A stretch of DNA of 64,000 nt from an uncultured Oscillospiraceae bacterium. GTDB taxonomy: Bacteria > Bacillota > Clostridia > Oscillospirales > Acutalibacteraceae. Shown piece by piece: positions 34,269 to 42,529 of the stretch. The stretch is taken from positions 62,001-126,000 of the forward strand of contig URQB01000002.1 in assembly GCA_900549825.1 (NCBI GenBank). The letters are read 5' to 3'. Each line of letters opens with the position of its first letter. Position 1 is the first letter of the stretch. The notes beneath the pieces are model-generated. The model did no database searches and was not told the origin of the DNA. It worked only from the letters and a program-made list of their open reading frames with translations. The translations under genes and the position numbers were made by a program.

Positions 34269-34610
34269 ATGGATCAGATGATCAGCTGCTGCGGCGTGGT
34301 TTGCTCTGCATGCAACTGATTACCCTGAAAAATGCGGAGGCTGCCCGGAGATCGGGGGAAAGGTTTTCTGGCTGGAATATGCCGGGGGAGAGCTTTGCCT
34401 GATTTACGGCTGTTGCGTCGACCGCAGAAAGCCGCCGCACTGTGGAATGTGCGGAGAACTGCCTGCGCCCGGTATGAGCAGGAGGATCCCACCAGAACCC
34501 CGGAGGAGAATGCGGCAGAGTTCCGCAGGCAGATGCAGCCGCTGAAATCGGCGGCCGATGCAATACCGTATCCTATCGAAGGCAGGCGATCAAATGCTCC
34601 CTCCCATTGA
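34269..34610 (+). pseudogene. Frameshifted DUF3795-type Cys-rich gene
   Basis: From the ATG at 34269 the frame reads MDQMISCCGVVCSAC then stops. One base later the next frame continues as DYPEKCGGCPEIGGKVFWLE ... CGMCGEL, and a second shift restores PCARYEQEDPTRTPEENAAE and ends at 34610. The Cys pattern matches DUF3795. Two single-base shifts in 340 bases indicate a pseudogene, unless both are sequencing errors. Confidence 0.75.
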
Positions 34611-35493
34611 AACTGTGCCCGCCAAAACCATCGTGACGCGCACGAAAAGCAGCGAATGGTTCGGCACGGATTACAATATGAACCTTTACCGCGGCTGCTG
34701 CCATGGCTGCATTTACTGCGACAGCCGGTCCGAATGCTACCGGATCGACGATTTCGACACGGTGCGTATCAAAGAAAATGCGCTCCAGATCGTGCGGGAC
34801 GATTTGCGCCGGAAGGTAAAGCCCGGCGTGGTGGGGACGGGCGCGATGAGCGACCCGTACAACCCTTATGAGCATGAGCTGAAGGCGACCCGGCACGCGC
34901 TCGAGCTGCTTTCCGCCTTCGGATTCGGTGCGGCAATTGCTACGAAGAGCACGCTCATCACCCGCGATATTGATATTCTGCAGGAGATCCGGGAGACGAT
35001 GCCCGTGCTGTGCAAGCTGACCATCACCACCTGCGACGATGCGCTCAGCCGCAAAATCGAGCCGGGTGCGCCGCCGTCGTCCAAGCGCTTTCAGGCGTTG
35101 CGGGAGCTTTCGGAGGCGGGCCTGTTCTCTGGAATTCTTTTAATGCCTGTGCTGCCGTTTCTGGAGGATACGCCGGAAAATGTGCTGGGAATCGTGGAGC
35201 AAGCCGCGCAGTGCGGCGCGAAATTTATCTACCCTGCCTTCGGCATGACCCTGCGGCAGAATCAGCGGGAGTGGTATTTTACAAAGCTCGATGCACTTTT
35301 TCCGGGCGAGGGTCTGCACGAGCGATACGAGCGGCAGTACCGGAGCGATTACCGCTGTGTGAGCCGCCGGGCAAAGGAGCTTTGGGGACTGTTTTCCAGG
35401 GCATGCGACAAGGCGGGGATCCTTTACCGGATGCCGGATATCGTGCGGGCGAGCCGAATGGGCTATGAGGGGACACAGCTGAAGTTCTTTTAA
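34594..35493 (+). CDS. SPL-type radical SAM protein
   Basis: 299 aa from the ATG at 34594 (an earlier ATG at 34558 is possible; neither has a strong ribosome site). The [4Fe-4S] motif CCHGCIYC (CxxxCxxC) near residue 40 is in the context NLYRGC...DSRSECY, typical of spore-photoproduct-lyase-like proteins, and GTGAMSDPYNPYEHELKATR follows. Such proteins may repair DNA or modify other substrates; this one lacks the extra conserved Cys I would look for in true SplB, so the activity is open. Confidence 0.82.
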   Translation: MLPPIETVPAKTIVTRTKSSEWFGTDYNMNLYRGCCHGCIYCDSRSECYRIDDFDTVRIKENALQIVRDDLRRKVKPGVVGTGAMSDPYNPYEHELKATRHALELLSAFGFGAAIATKSTLITRDIDILQEIRETMPVLCKLTITTCDDALSRKIEPGAPPSSKRFQALRELSEAGLFSGILLMPVLPFLEDTPENVLGIVEQAAQCGAKFIYPAFGMTLRQNQREWYFTKLDALFPGEGLHERYERQYRSDYRCVSRRAKELWGLFSRACDKAGILYRMPDIVRASRMGYEGTQLKFF

Positions 35494-35514
35494 AAGCAAT
35501 GGAGGAGGAAATAA

Positions 35515-35552
35515 AGCGCGGCAGATGCGGGCTTCTCCCGCGTTGCCGCGCT
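35515..35552 (+). terminator. Terminator of the radical SAM gene
   Basis: AGCGCGGCA / TGCCGCGCT enclosing a second stem GCGGG / CCCGC, then TGTTTATAT. Confidence 0.65.
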
Positions 35553-35592
35553 GTTTATATGGATGTAAAAAAGCGATATAAGATAATCGCAG

Positions 35593-36585
35593 TTATTCAA
35601 CCGGCAGTGCCGACGGCGTTGTAACGCTTTCCAGAAAAGCCTTCACTGCTTTCTCGTATTCTTCCCGGTCTTCAAGATACGCCATTGCATGAGCCGCACC
35701 CTCCACAACGAGCTTTGTCTTGTGCGTCGGGCAGGCGTCGTATACCTCATGCACCATAGGCGTCGGAACAAAGTCGTCCCGGCTGCCGTGGATGAAGAGG
35801 AAGGGCACCTTCGCCTTTTGAATCTGGCGTGCAGGCTCATCCTGTGCAAAGCTATAACCCGCTATCAGCCTGCAAATCATGCTGGCTGCCGGAATCAGCG
35901 GCCAAGGGGGCAGCTTGTAGCGCAGCTTTGCCTCGTGCGCAAAGACTCCCTTTGCGGTGGAGAAGCCGCAGTCCTCGATAATACCCTTCACCTGGGACGG
36001 GAGCGTTTCACCGGAGGCGTTCATCACCGTTGCCGCGCCCATGGAGATGCCCTGCATTACGATTTCACAGTCTGAACCATAGGTTTCGACGATATCATTT
36101 GCCCATGCGATACAGTCGAGCCGATCCAGCCAGCCGAAGCCGATATATTTGCCCTCGCTTCTTCCATGCGCGCGGTCATCCGGCATGAGCACATGATACC
36201 CCAGCGAGTGGTAAAAGGGCAGCATATAGTAGTACTCACGCATGGGGCCGCTGCGGTAGCCGTGAATGGCGAGAAGAAATTTGCGGTTATTCTGCACGCC
36301 TCCCTCGGCAGGCACAAAGAGGCCGTGGAGCCTGAGCCCGTCGAACGAAGTGATTTCCACGTCCTGCGTCTGGTGCGAAGCAACCCAATCGTTCCCCTCC
36401 CGGACGGCCTTGCGCCAGCGCTCCAGCTCGTCGGGCGTTACATGGCCTTTGTTCATCGGGTCGTCGGGATGCTTTTCCCGCACAAGGACCATTTTGAAAA
36501 ACACGGCGCCGACTGCGGCTGCCAGAAGGAAAAGGACGAGCAATACGAGAATTGCAACGAACAGGGCTTTCCAGAAAATATCCAT
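35593..36585 (-). CDS. Membrane-anchored alpha/beta hydrolase
   Basis: 330 aa from the ATG at 36585 (GAGAGG upstream). An N-terminal membrane helix (ALFVAILVLLVLFLLAAAVG) is followed by a hydrolase fold: HGYRSG oxyanion region, nucleophile in GISMGAA, Asp in HGSRDDFVP and His in EGAAHAMAYL. It resembles the YqkD/FrsA-type lipase-like hydrolases with a DxxF lid. The fold faces the cytoplasm or the outside depending on topology; substrates are unknown. It stands alone, convergent with the radical SAM gene. Confidence 0.87.
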   Translation of the reverse strand: MDIFWKALFVAILVLLVLFLLAAAVGAVFFKMVLVREKHPDDPMNKGHVTPDELERWRKAVREGNDWVASHQTQDVEITSFDGLRLHGLFVPAEGGVQNNRKFLLAIHGYRSGPMREYYYMLPFYHSLGYHVLMPDDRAHGRSEGKYIGFGWLDRLDCIAWANDIVETYGSDCEIVMQGISMGAATVMNASGETLPSQVKGIIEDCGFSTAKGVFAHEAKLRYKLPPWPLIPAASMICRLIAGYSFAQDEPARQIQKAKVPFLFIHGSRDDFVPTPMVHEVYDACPTHKTKLVVEGAAHAMAYLEDREEYEKAVKAFLESVTTPSALPVE

Positions 36586-36710
36586 AGCAACGAACCTCTC
36601 TCTGCTGAAATATGCTACCATTTTATCAGCCCTGGGCGCGATTTACAATCGTTTTCCCGTGGAAATGCAAATTTTTTCAGAAGGAAGAGCAGAATTTTTA
36701 TTCAAAACAG

Positions 36711-36739
36711 TTGACAGAACGAATCAGGTAAGGTATACT
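36711..36739 (+). promoter_or_regulatory. Consensus promoter upstream of a candidate small RNA
   Basis: TTGACA (36711-36716), 17-bp spacer, TATACT (36734-36739). Confidence 0.75.
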
Positions 36740-36745
36740 ATATTC

Positions 36746-36815
36746 GTCAAGCATTATTATAAAACTGAACAGAAGCGGCCCCGTTCACGATGTCAAGTGT
36801 GCGGGGCCGTTTCGT
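36746..36815 (+). ncRNA. Candidate ~70-nt small RNA (or first leader of the infC operon)
   Basis: A strong promoter is followed after ~30 bases by the perfect hairpin CGGCCCCG / CGGGGCCG (36776-36783 / 36802-36809) and TTTCGTG. No ribosome site or ORF is in between. It may be a short stand-alone RNA or an upstream attenuator; the T-tract is short, so read-through into infC is possible. Confidence 0.4.
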
Positions 36816-36861
36816 GTGGCAGAGGGGAATGCTTGAAGTGCTTAAAAAATGAAACAGGGGC

Positions 36862-36890
36862 TTGACGAACTCCTTTGCGTCTGCTATAAT
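36862..36890 (+). promoter_or_regulatory. Main promoter of infC-rpmI-rplT
   Basis: TTGACG (36862-36867), 17-bp spacer, TATAAT (36885-36890). It produces a ~190-nt leader. Confidence 0.85.
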
Positions 36891-36896
36891 ACTCTG

Positions 36897-37085
36897 GTAC
36901 AAGAAAGAAGGACGCCTTTCGTTCTCACCTGCCGGGAATGCCCGCGCTAGGTCAATACCGGAAAGCAGGGCTAAACGGCTCGTATTTTTGTGTGTTGAGC
37001 GCGGACGAAGGATTGTCCGCGCTTTTTAAATGCGGTGCCGCCGGAGGCCCCGGCGGCGCCTAACAGGTTTTGGAGGTGCTTGAAC
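36897..37085 (+). promoter_or_regulatory. infC-rpmI-rplT leader with attenuator (L20-type autoregulation)
   Basis: The leader contains several short stems (CCGGGAATGCCCG; ACCGGAAAGC...) and ends in an intrinsic terminator GCGCGGAC / GTCCGCGC-TTTTT at 36999-37027, about 60 bases before the infC start. This layout matches the L20 leader of Firmicutes, where L20 binding triggers termination. The exact anti-terminator could not be traced by eye. Confidence 0.72.
36999..37027 (+). terminator. Attenuator terminator in the infC leader
   Basis: GCGCGGAC / GTCCGCGC with an 8-base loop and TTTTT. Confidence 0.8.
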
Positions 37086-37604
37086 ATTAGCAACAAAGAC
37101 ATGCAGATCAATGAACAGATCCGTGACCGTGAAATCCGGGTCATCACGGATGCAGGCGAGCAGCTTGGCATCATGTCTGCGCGGGAAGCGCTGCGTATCG
37201 CCGAGGAGAAGGACCTTGACCTTGTGAAAATTGCTCCCCAGGCCGCGCCGCCCGTATGTAAAATTATGGACTACGGGAAATATCGTTTTGAACAGGCCAA
37301 GCGGGAGAAGGAAGCGAGGAAAAATCAGCATATTGTGGAGATCAAGGAAATCCGCCTGTCATTGAACATTGACAAGCACGACTTTGAAACCAAAGCCGGC
37401 CATGCCAGAAGGTTTCTCAAGGAAGGAAACAAGGTGAAGGTTTCCATCCGTTTCCGTGGCCGCGAGATGGCGCATCCGCAGAACGGCCTGGAGATCATGA
37501 AGCGCTTTGCGGAAGAGCTCCAGGAGGAGGGCAATGTAGAAAAGCCTGCCAAGCTGGAGGGCCGCTCCATGATTATGTTCTTAGCAGCAAAACCAGTGAA
37601 GTAA
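37086..37604 (+). CDS. infC: Translation initiation factor IF-3 (AUU start)
   Basis: 172 aa. GGAGG at 37072-37076 lies nine bases before ATT at 37086, giving a start M-S-N-K-D-M-Q-I-N, as in B. subtilis infC, which also begins at AUU. A non-AUG start lets IF-3 repress its own translation by rejecting it. Domains: IF3-N (residues ~10-80 with AREALRIAEEKDLDLVKIAP) and IF3-C (~85-172 with EIRLSLNIDKHDFETKAGHA). It heads the infC-rpmI-rplT operon. Confidence 0.95.
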   Translation: MSNKDMQINEQIRDREIRVITDAGEQLGIMSAREALRIAEEKDLDLVKIAPQAAPPVCKIMDYGKYRFEQAKREKEARKNQHIVEIKEIRLSLNIDKHDFETKAGHARRFLKEGNKVKVSIRFRGREMAHPQNGLEIMKRFAEELQEEGNVEKPAKLEGRSMIMFLAAKPVK

Positions 37605-37621
37605 TAAGGAGGGTATTCATT

Positions 37622-37819
37622 ATGCCGAAAATCAAAACGCACAGCGGTGCGAAAAAACGCTTTAAAATGTCGAAGAACGGCAAGCCGATCCGCGCCCATG
37701 CCTACAAGTCCCATATCCTGACCAAGAAGAACACCAAGCGTAAGAGGAATCTGCGCAAAACGAGCGTGGCGGACACCACGAACCAGAGGCAGATCAAGCG
37801 CCTGATCCCTTATAAATAA
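37622..37819 (+). CDS. rpmI: 50S ribosomal protein L35
   Basis: 65 aa, very basic, with the L35 signature KIKTHSGAKKRFKMSKNGK and HILTKKNTKRKRNLRKTSVA. AGGAGG precedes the ATG; it lies 17 bases after infC in the standard operon order. Confidence 0.97.
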   Translation: MPKIKTHSGAKKRFKMSKNGKPIRAHAYKSHILTKKNTKRKRNLRKTSVADTTNQRQIKRLIPYK

Positions 37820-37863
37820 GAGAGAAAAGCCAGAAACATTTACATGAACGGAGGTAACCTACC

Positions 37864-38220
37864 ATGGCTCGTATCAAAGGCGCGATGATGACGCGCAAGA
37901 GAAGAAATAAAACGCTCAAGCTTGCAAAGGGCTATTACGGCTCCAAAAGCAAGCTTTTCAAGACCGCAAAACAGGCCGTTATGAAATCCGGCCAGTATGC
38001 CTACATCGGCCGCAAGCAGAAAAAACGCGATTTCCGCCGGCTGTGGATCACCCGTATTTCCGCCGCCTGCAAGCAAAACGGCATGAACTATTCCACCTTC
38101 ATGAATGGCCTGAAAAAGGCAAACATTACGCTTAACCGCAAGATGCTCTCCGAGATCTCCATTGCGGACCCGGCTGCCTTTACCGCCCTGACCGAGCAGG
38201 CGAAAGCAGCGCTGAAATAA
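37864..38220 (+). CDS. rplT: 50S ribosomal protein L20
   Basis: 118 aa. Basic N-terminal arm ARIKGAMMTRKRRNKTLKLA with YYGSKSKLFKTAKQAVMKSG, then the globular half (LWITRISAACKQNGMNYSTF). Binds 23S rRNA early in assembly and, in this group, the operon leader to repress infC-rpmI-rplT. Terminator follows. Confidence 0.97.
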   Translation: MARIKGAMMTRKRRNKTLKLAKGYYGSKSKLFKTAKQAVMKSGQYAYIGRKQKKRDFRRLWITRISAACKQNGMNYSTFMNGLKKANITLNRKMLSEISIADPAAFTALTEQAKAALK

Positions 38221-38232
38221 AGACATGCAAAG

Positions 38233-38269
38233 CCGCGCCCGGGGTGACTCGGGCGTGTTTTTTCTTTTT
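38233..38269 (+). terminator. Terminator of infC-rpmI-rplT
   Basis: CGCCCG / CGGGCG stem with a GGTGA-type loop and TGTTTTTTCTTTTT. Confidence 0.82.
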
Positions 38270-38299
38270 GGATGCGGTTCTACATAGGGGGATGAATTT

Positions 38300-39091
38300 A
38301 TGGAGGAAATCACCAGCCGGTCGAACGGGCGCGTGAAAGCCGTGGCCGAGCTGCTCTCTTCCGCTTCGGCGCGGTGCAGGGAGGGCCTTTTCGTGCTGGA
38401 GGGCGCCCGGCTGTGCACGGATGCAGGGAAAACGGGCGTGCCCATCCGGCAGCTTTTTCTGACGCAGCAGGCGATCGGCCGATATCCAAAAGAGACAGCG
38501 TTTTTACAGGAAAAGGCCGCTTCTGTTTTTTTGATTCCAGAGGAAATCAGCCGCCGTTTGGGGGATACGCAGTCCCCACAGGGCATTTTTTGCGTCTGCG
38601 AGGTACTTGACAAACGCCCGGGCGACGATACAATAGAAAAGAATGGCAGCTATATCGCCCTTGAGAATATTCAGGATCCATCCAACCTTGGCGCGATCGC
38701 CCGCACGGCGGAGGCGTTGGGATTGAGCGGCCTGATCGTCTCGGGCGGGTGCGATCTTTACAGCCCCAAAGCACAGCGCGCTGCCATGGGCTCTCTTCTG
38801 CGGCTGCCCGTGCTGCGAACAGATTCGATGAAGGAGCCGCTTTATGCCTGCCGGACGCAGGGAATGCGATTGTTCGCCTCCACGCCCCGTTTGGAAGCGC
38901 TGCCTGTTACAGAGGCCGGCCTCGGCCGGCGGACGGTTTGCGTCGTCGGCAATGAGGGCGCGGGCGTGACCCGGGAGACGATGGCGCTGTGCGATGCGCT
39001 CGTGACGATCCCGATGCTGGGGCGCGCAGAATCGCTGAACGCTTCCGCCGCCGCCGCAATTCTGATGTGGGAAATGATGCGCGGGCGATAA
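38300..39091 (+). CDS. SpoU/TrmH-type RNA 2'-O-methyltransferase
   Basis: 263 aa. N-terminal substrate-binding part (ITSRSNGRVKAVAELLSSAS, then FVLEGARLC) and the SPOUT knot: motif 1 NIQDPSNLGAIARTAEALGL, motif 2 VGNEGAGVT and motif 3 IPMLGRAESLNASAAAAILM. It likely methylates 23S rRNA (RlmB/YsgA-like) or tRNA. It follows rplT, a common place for ysgA in Firmicutes. The target base cannot be told from sequence. Confidence 0.92.
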   Translation: MEEITSRSNGRVKAVAELLSSASARCREGLFVLEGARLCTDAGKTGVPIRQLFLTQQAIGRYPKETAFLQEKAASVFLIPEEISRRLGDTQSPQGIFCVCEVLDKRPGDDTIEKNGSYIALENIQDPSNLGAIARTAEALGLSGLIVSGGCDLYSPKAQRAAMGSLLRLPVLRTDSMKEPLYACRTQGMRLFASTPRLEALPVTEAGLGRRTVCVVGNEGAGVTRETMALCDALVTIPMLGRAESLNASAAAAILMWEMMRGR

Positions 39092-39131
39092 GCCGAAAAA
39101 CGCTTTCGAATGGATCAAAAGGAGCATGTGC

Positions 39132-40343
39132 ATGGACGACCGTAGCTACTGGATCTGGCTGCAATCCGCACTGGGCGTGCAGGCGCGGCTGGATGAGATC
39201 ATTGCCTGGTTTGGCACGCCACGCCGCCTGGCTGAGGCGGGGGAGCGGGAATGGAAGCTCTCCGGCCTGTTTACGGCAAGGCAGCTGGAAAAGCTGCGCA
39301 CCCGCCGCCCGGAGGAAGCCGGAGCGGTTCTCACACAGTGCGCGGACAATGGCTGGGCGATCCTCACGCCGCAGGACCCGCTTTATCCGGCGCGGCTGCG
39401 GGCACTTCCCAATTTTCCGGCTGTTTTATATGTGTGGGGGCGGATGCCCGCCCTCGACGGGAGAGTAACGCTGGCCGTTGTCGGCGCGCGGGAGGCATCG
39501 CTCCAGGGAAGGCAGGTCGCACAGGGCCTGTGTGAAGCGTTTGCCAAAGCGGGAGCCGTGGTGGTCAGCGGCGGCGCGCTTGGCATCGATTCGGCCGCCC
39601 ATATGGGCGCGCTGGAGGGCGGCGGGGAGACAGTGGCGTTTCTCGGCTGCGGGCTCGGTGTGCGTTATCTGATGGAAAATCAGCATCTGCGCGAGTCCAT
39701 CGCCGCACACGGAGCGGTTGCCAGCGAGTTCCCTCCCGGTACGCAGCCGGGCCGTGCGACCTTTCCGGTTCGAAACCGGCTTCTGTCCGGCGTGAGTTGC
39801 GGGACGGTCGTGATCGAGGCGGGGGAAAAAAGCGGCTCGCTGATCACGGCGCGGTGTGCGCTGGAGCAGGGGCGGGATGTGTTCGCCGTCCCCGGTGACA
39901 TCGTCAGCTCCGCTTACACCGGGGCGAACCGGTTGATCCGGGACGGGGCGAAGCCCGTCCTCACAGCGATGGACGTGTTGGAGGAATACCGGTATCTGTA
40001 TCCGGATACGCTGGATCTGACCGGGGCTGACGGGCCCTTTTTTGAAACGCAAAAAATTAGGGCTCAAACGCCCCGAAGCACGCATAATTGCGTACAGATG
40101 CATAATATAAGGGAAACACAGGCTGTGCCGGCGAAGATCAAAAACAGGGCAAAGCCGCTACCGGAGCATCTGAGCGCACCGGCAAAACGGCTGCTGACGC
40201 TGCTCAGCGCGGGGGCGCTGCATGTGGACGAGGCGGCCGACCGGCTGCAGATGCCGGCGCAGAAAATCCTGGAGGCCCTGACGGAGCTGGAGCTGTATGG
40301 CCTGGTCCGTCTGGAATCCGGCAGGCGTTATACATTACTATAA
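39132..40343 (+). CDS. dprA: DNA-processing protein DprA
   Basis: 403 aa from the ATG at 39132 (AAAGGAG eight bases before). Rossmann-like DprA/Smf core with AVVGAREASLQGRQVAQGLC, VSGGALGIDSAAHMGAL and FPPGTQPGRATFPVRNR. An N-terminal SAM-like extension and a C-terminal winged helix (AKRLLTLLSAGALHVDEAAD) complete the family plan. It loads RecA on incoming single-stranded DNA in transformation. topA follows 17 bases later. Confidence 0.94.
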   Translation: MDDRSYWIWLQSALGVQARLDEIIAWFGTPRRLAEAGEREWKLSGLFTARQLEKLRTRRPEEAGAVLTQCADNGWAILTPQDPLYPARLRALPNFPAVLYVWGRMPALDGRVTLAVVGAREASLQGRQVAQGLCEAFAKAGAVVVSGGALGIDSAAHMGALEGGGETVAFLGCGLGVRYLMENQHLRESIAAHGAVASEFPPGTQPGRATFPVRNRLLSGVSCGTVVIEAGEKSGSLITARCALEQGRDVFAVPGDIVSSAYTGANRLIRDGAKPVLTAMDVLEEYRYLYPDTLDLTGADGPFFETQKIRAQTPRSTHNCVQMHNIRETQAVPAKIKNRAKPLPEHLSAPAKRLLTLLSAGALHVDEAADRLQMPAQKILEALTELELYGLVRLESGRRYTLL

Positions 40344-40360
40344 TGGTTTAGGATGATGAT

Positions 40361-42508
40361 ATGTCAAAGCTTGTAATTGTGGAGTCTCCGGCAAAAGCCA
40401 AGACGATCCAGAAATATCTGGGAAAGGGCTATGAGGTGACCGCCTCGATGGGCCATGTGCGGGATCTGCCGCCAGCCCGGCTGAGCGTGGATGTGAAGAA
40501 GGATTTCGTGCCGAAGTATGCGATCATCAAGGGGAAAGAGCAATTTGTAAAGGATCTGAAAAAGACCGCCGCCGAGAGCGATCAGGTCTTTCTGGCGACA
40601 GACCCCGATCGCGAGGGCGAGGCGATCTCGTGGCACCTTGCCACGATTCTGAATTTGGATTTAAACGAGCCCAACCGTGTGACCTTTAATGAGATCACGA
40701 AAACGGGCGTGAAAAACGGCATGGAGCATCCCCATGCCGTGGATATGGACCTGGTCAACGCGCAGCAGGCGCGCCGCATTCTCGACCGGCTGGTGGGCTA
40801 TAAGCTGAGTCCCTTTGTCTCACAGAAAATCCACCGCGGGCTGTCCGCAGGGCGCGTGCAGAGCGTGGCGCTGCGGATGATTGTCGACCGCGAGGAGGAG
40901 ATACGCGCCTTCAAGCCCGAGGAATATTGGTCGCTCGATGCGAAATTCCTCACGCCGGGCACGCGCCGCGTCTTCGCCGCCGCGTTTTACGGCAATGAGC
41001 AGGGCAAGATCAAGATTGAAAATCAGGAGCAGGCCGACGCAATCCTTGCACAGCTCGAAGGTGCGCAGTACCGCGTGAAAACCGTCAAAAAGGGCACGCG
41101 CCGCAAAAGCCCGGCTCCGCCGTTTATCACCTCCACCCTGCAGCAGGAGGCATCCCGCCGCATGGGCTTTCAGGCCCGCCGGACGATGAAAGCCGCGCAG
41201 GAGCTCTATGAGGGCGTTGAGGTAGAGGGCATCGGCTCTGTGGGTCTGATCACCTATATGAGAACGGACTCCCTGCGCATCTCCGAGGAGGCGCGCGCGC
41301 AGGGAAACGACTATATCAGGGAGCATTGGGGCGAGAAATACCTGCCGGATAAACCGCGCTATTTCAAATCCCGCGCCAACGCGCAGGATGGCCACGAGGC
41401 GATCCGTCCCACCATGCCGGCGCTCACCCCGGAGCAGGCGAAGAAGAGCCTGACCTCCGATCAGTATAAGCTGTATAACCTGATCTGGAAGCGCTTTATG
41501 GCGAGCCTGATGGCCAACTGCATTCAGAATACCGTCCGGGCTGAGATCGAGGCGATCCCGGCGCAGGAGCCGCAGGAGGGCGGGCACTATCTCTTTACCG
41601 CGAGCGGCTATTCCATCAAATTCGACGGCTTTACTGTCCTCTATGAGGAGAGCACGGAGAATGCGGAGGCGGACGGCAGGCTGCCGGAGATCAAGGAGGG
41701 CGACAAATTAAAGCTCAAGGAGATCGGCGGCAACCAGCACTTTACCCAGCCGCCGCCTCGCTATACGGAGGCATCGCTGATCAAAACGCTGGAAGAAAAC
41801 GGCATCGGCCGCCCGAGCACCTATGCTTCCATCATCTCCACCATTACCAGCCGGGATTATGTCAAGCGCGAGTCGAAGCAGCTGCACCCCACAGAGCTGG
41901 GGGAGGCGATGACGAAGCTGCTGCGGGAAAAATTCCCCAAAATCGTCAACACGAAATTTACCGCTTCCATGGAATCCTCGCTCGATAAGGTCGGTGAGGG
42001 GCAGGAGGATTATATCAAGATGCTCCATGAGTTTTACGACGACTTCGACGTAACGCTCCAAAAGGTCAAGGAGGAGATGAAGGATGTCAAAATCAAGCTC
42101 GCCGAGGATGAAACGGATATCCCCTGCGAGAAATGCGGGCGGATGATGGTGGTCAAGGTAGGGCGCTACGGCAAATTCCTCGCCTGCCCCGGCTACCCGG
42201 AATGTAAGAATACCAAGCCCCTTGTGCAGGAGACGGGCGCCTTCTGCCCGCGCTGCGGCGGCAAAGTGATTATGAAAAAATCGAAGCGCGGCTATCCGTT
42301 TTACGGCTGCAGCAATTACCCGGACTGCAATTTCATGACCTGGGACCAACCGACGGCGGAAACCTGCCCGAAGTGCGGCAAATCCCTCTTTAAGCGGCGC
42401 GGCGGGCTAATCGTCTGCCTGAATGAAGGCTGCGGCTATGAACGCAAGGTGGAGCGCAAGAAGAAGGGCGCCGCCGAAACGGAAGAAAAGCCCGAAACAG
42501 AATCGTAA
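40361..42508 (+). CDS. topA: DNA topoisomerase I
   Basis: 715 aa. TOPRIM at the start (LVIVESPAKAKTIQKYLGKG; acidic DPDREGEAIS), catalytic Tyr299 in GLITYMRTDSLR, and three zinc fingers at the C-terminus (CEKCGRMMVV..CPGYPEC, CPRCGGKV..CSNYPDC and CPKCGKSL..CLNEGC). It relaxes negative supercoils. dprA-topA-trmFO is a typical Firmicutes cluster. Confidence 0.97.
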   Translation: MSKLVIVESPAKAKTIQKYLGKGYEVTASMGHVRDLPPARLSVDVKKDFVPKYAIIKGKEQFVKDLKKTAAESDQVFLATDPDREGEAISWHLATILNLDLNEPNRVTFNEITKTGVKNGMEHPHAVDMDLVNAQQARRILDRLVGYKLSPFVSQKIHRGLSAGRVQSVALRMIVDREEEIRAFKPEEYWSLDAKFLTPGTRRVFAAAFYGNEQGKIKIENQEQADAILAQLEGAQYRVKTVKKGTRRKSPAPPFITSTLQQEASRRMGFQARRTMKAAQELYEGVEVEGIGSVGLITYMRTDSLRISEEARAQGNDYIREHWGEKYLPDKPRYFKSRANAQDGHEAIRPTMPALTPEQAKKSLTSDQYKLYNLIWKRFMASLMANCIQNTVRAEIEAIPAQEPQEGGHYLFTASGYSIKFDGFTVLYEESTENAEADGRLPEIKEGDKLKLKEIGGNQHFTQPPPRYTEASLIKTLEENGIGRPSTYASIISTITSRDYVKRESKQLHPTELGEAMTKLLREKFPKIVNTKFTASMESSLDKVGEGQEDYIKMLHEFYDDFDVTLQKVKEEMKDVKIKLAEDETDIPCEKCGRMMVVKVGRYGKFLACPGYPECKNTKPLVQETGAFCPRCGGKVIMKKSKRGYPFYGCSNYPDCNFMTWDQPTAETCPKCGKSLFKRRGGLIVCLNEGCGYERKVERKKKGAAETEEKPETES

Positions 42509-42529
42509 ATTCAGAAAGGAACCCGATGG

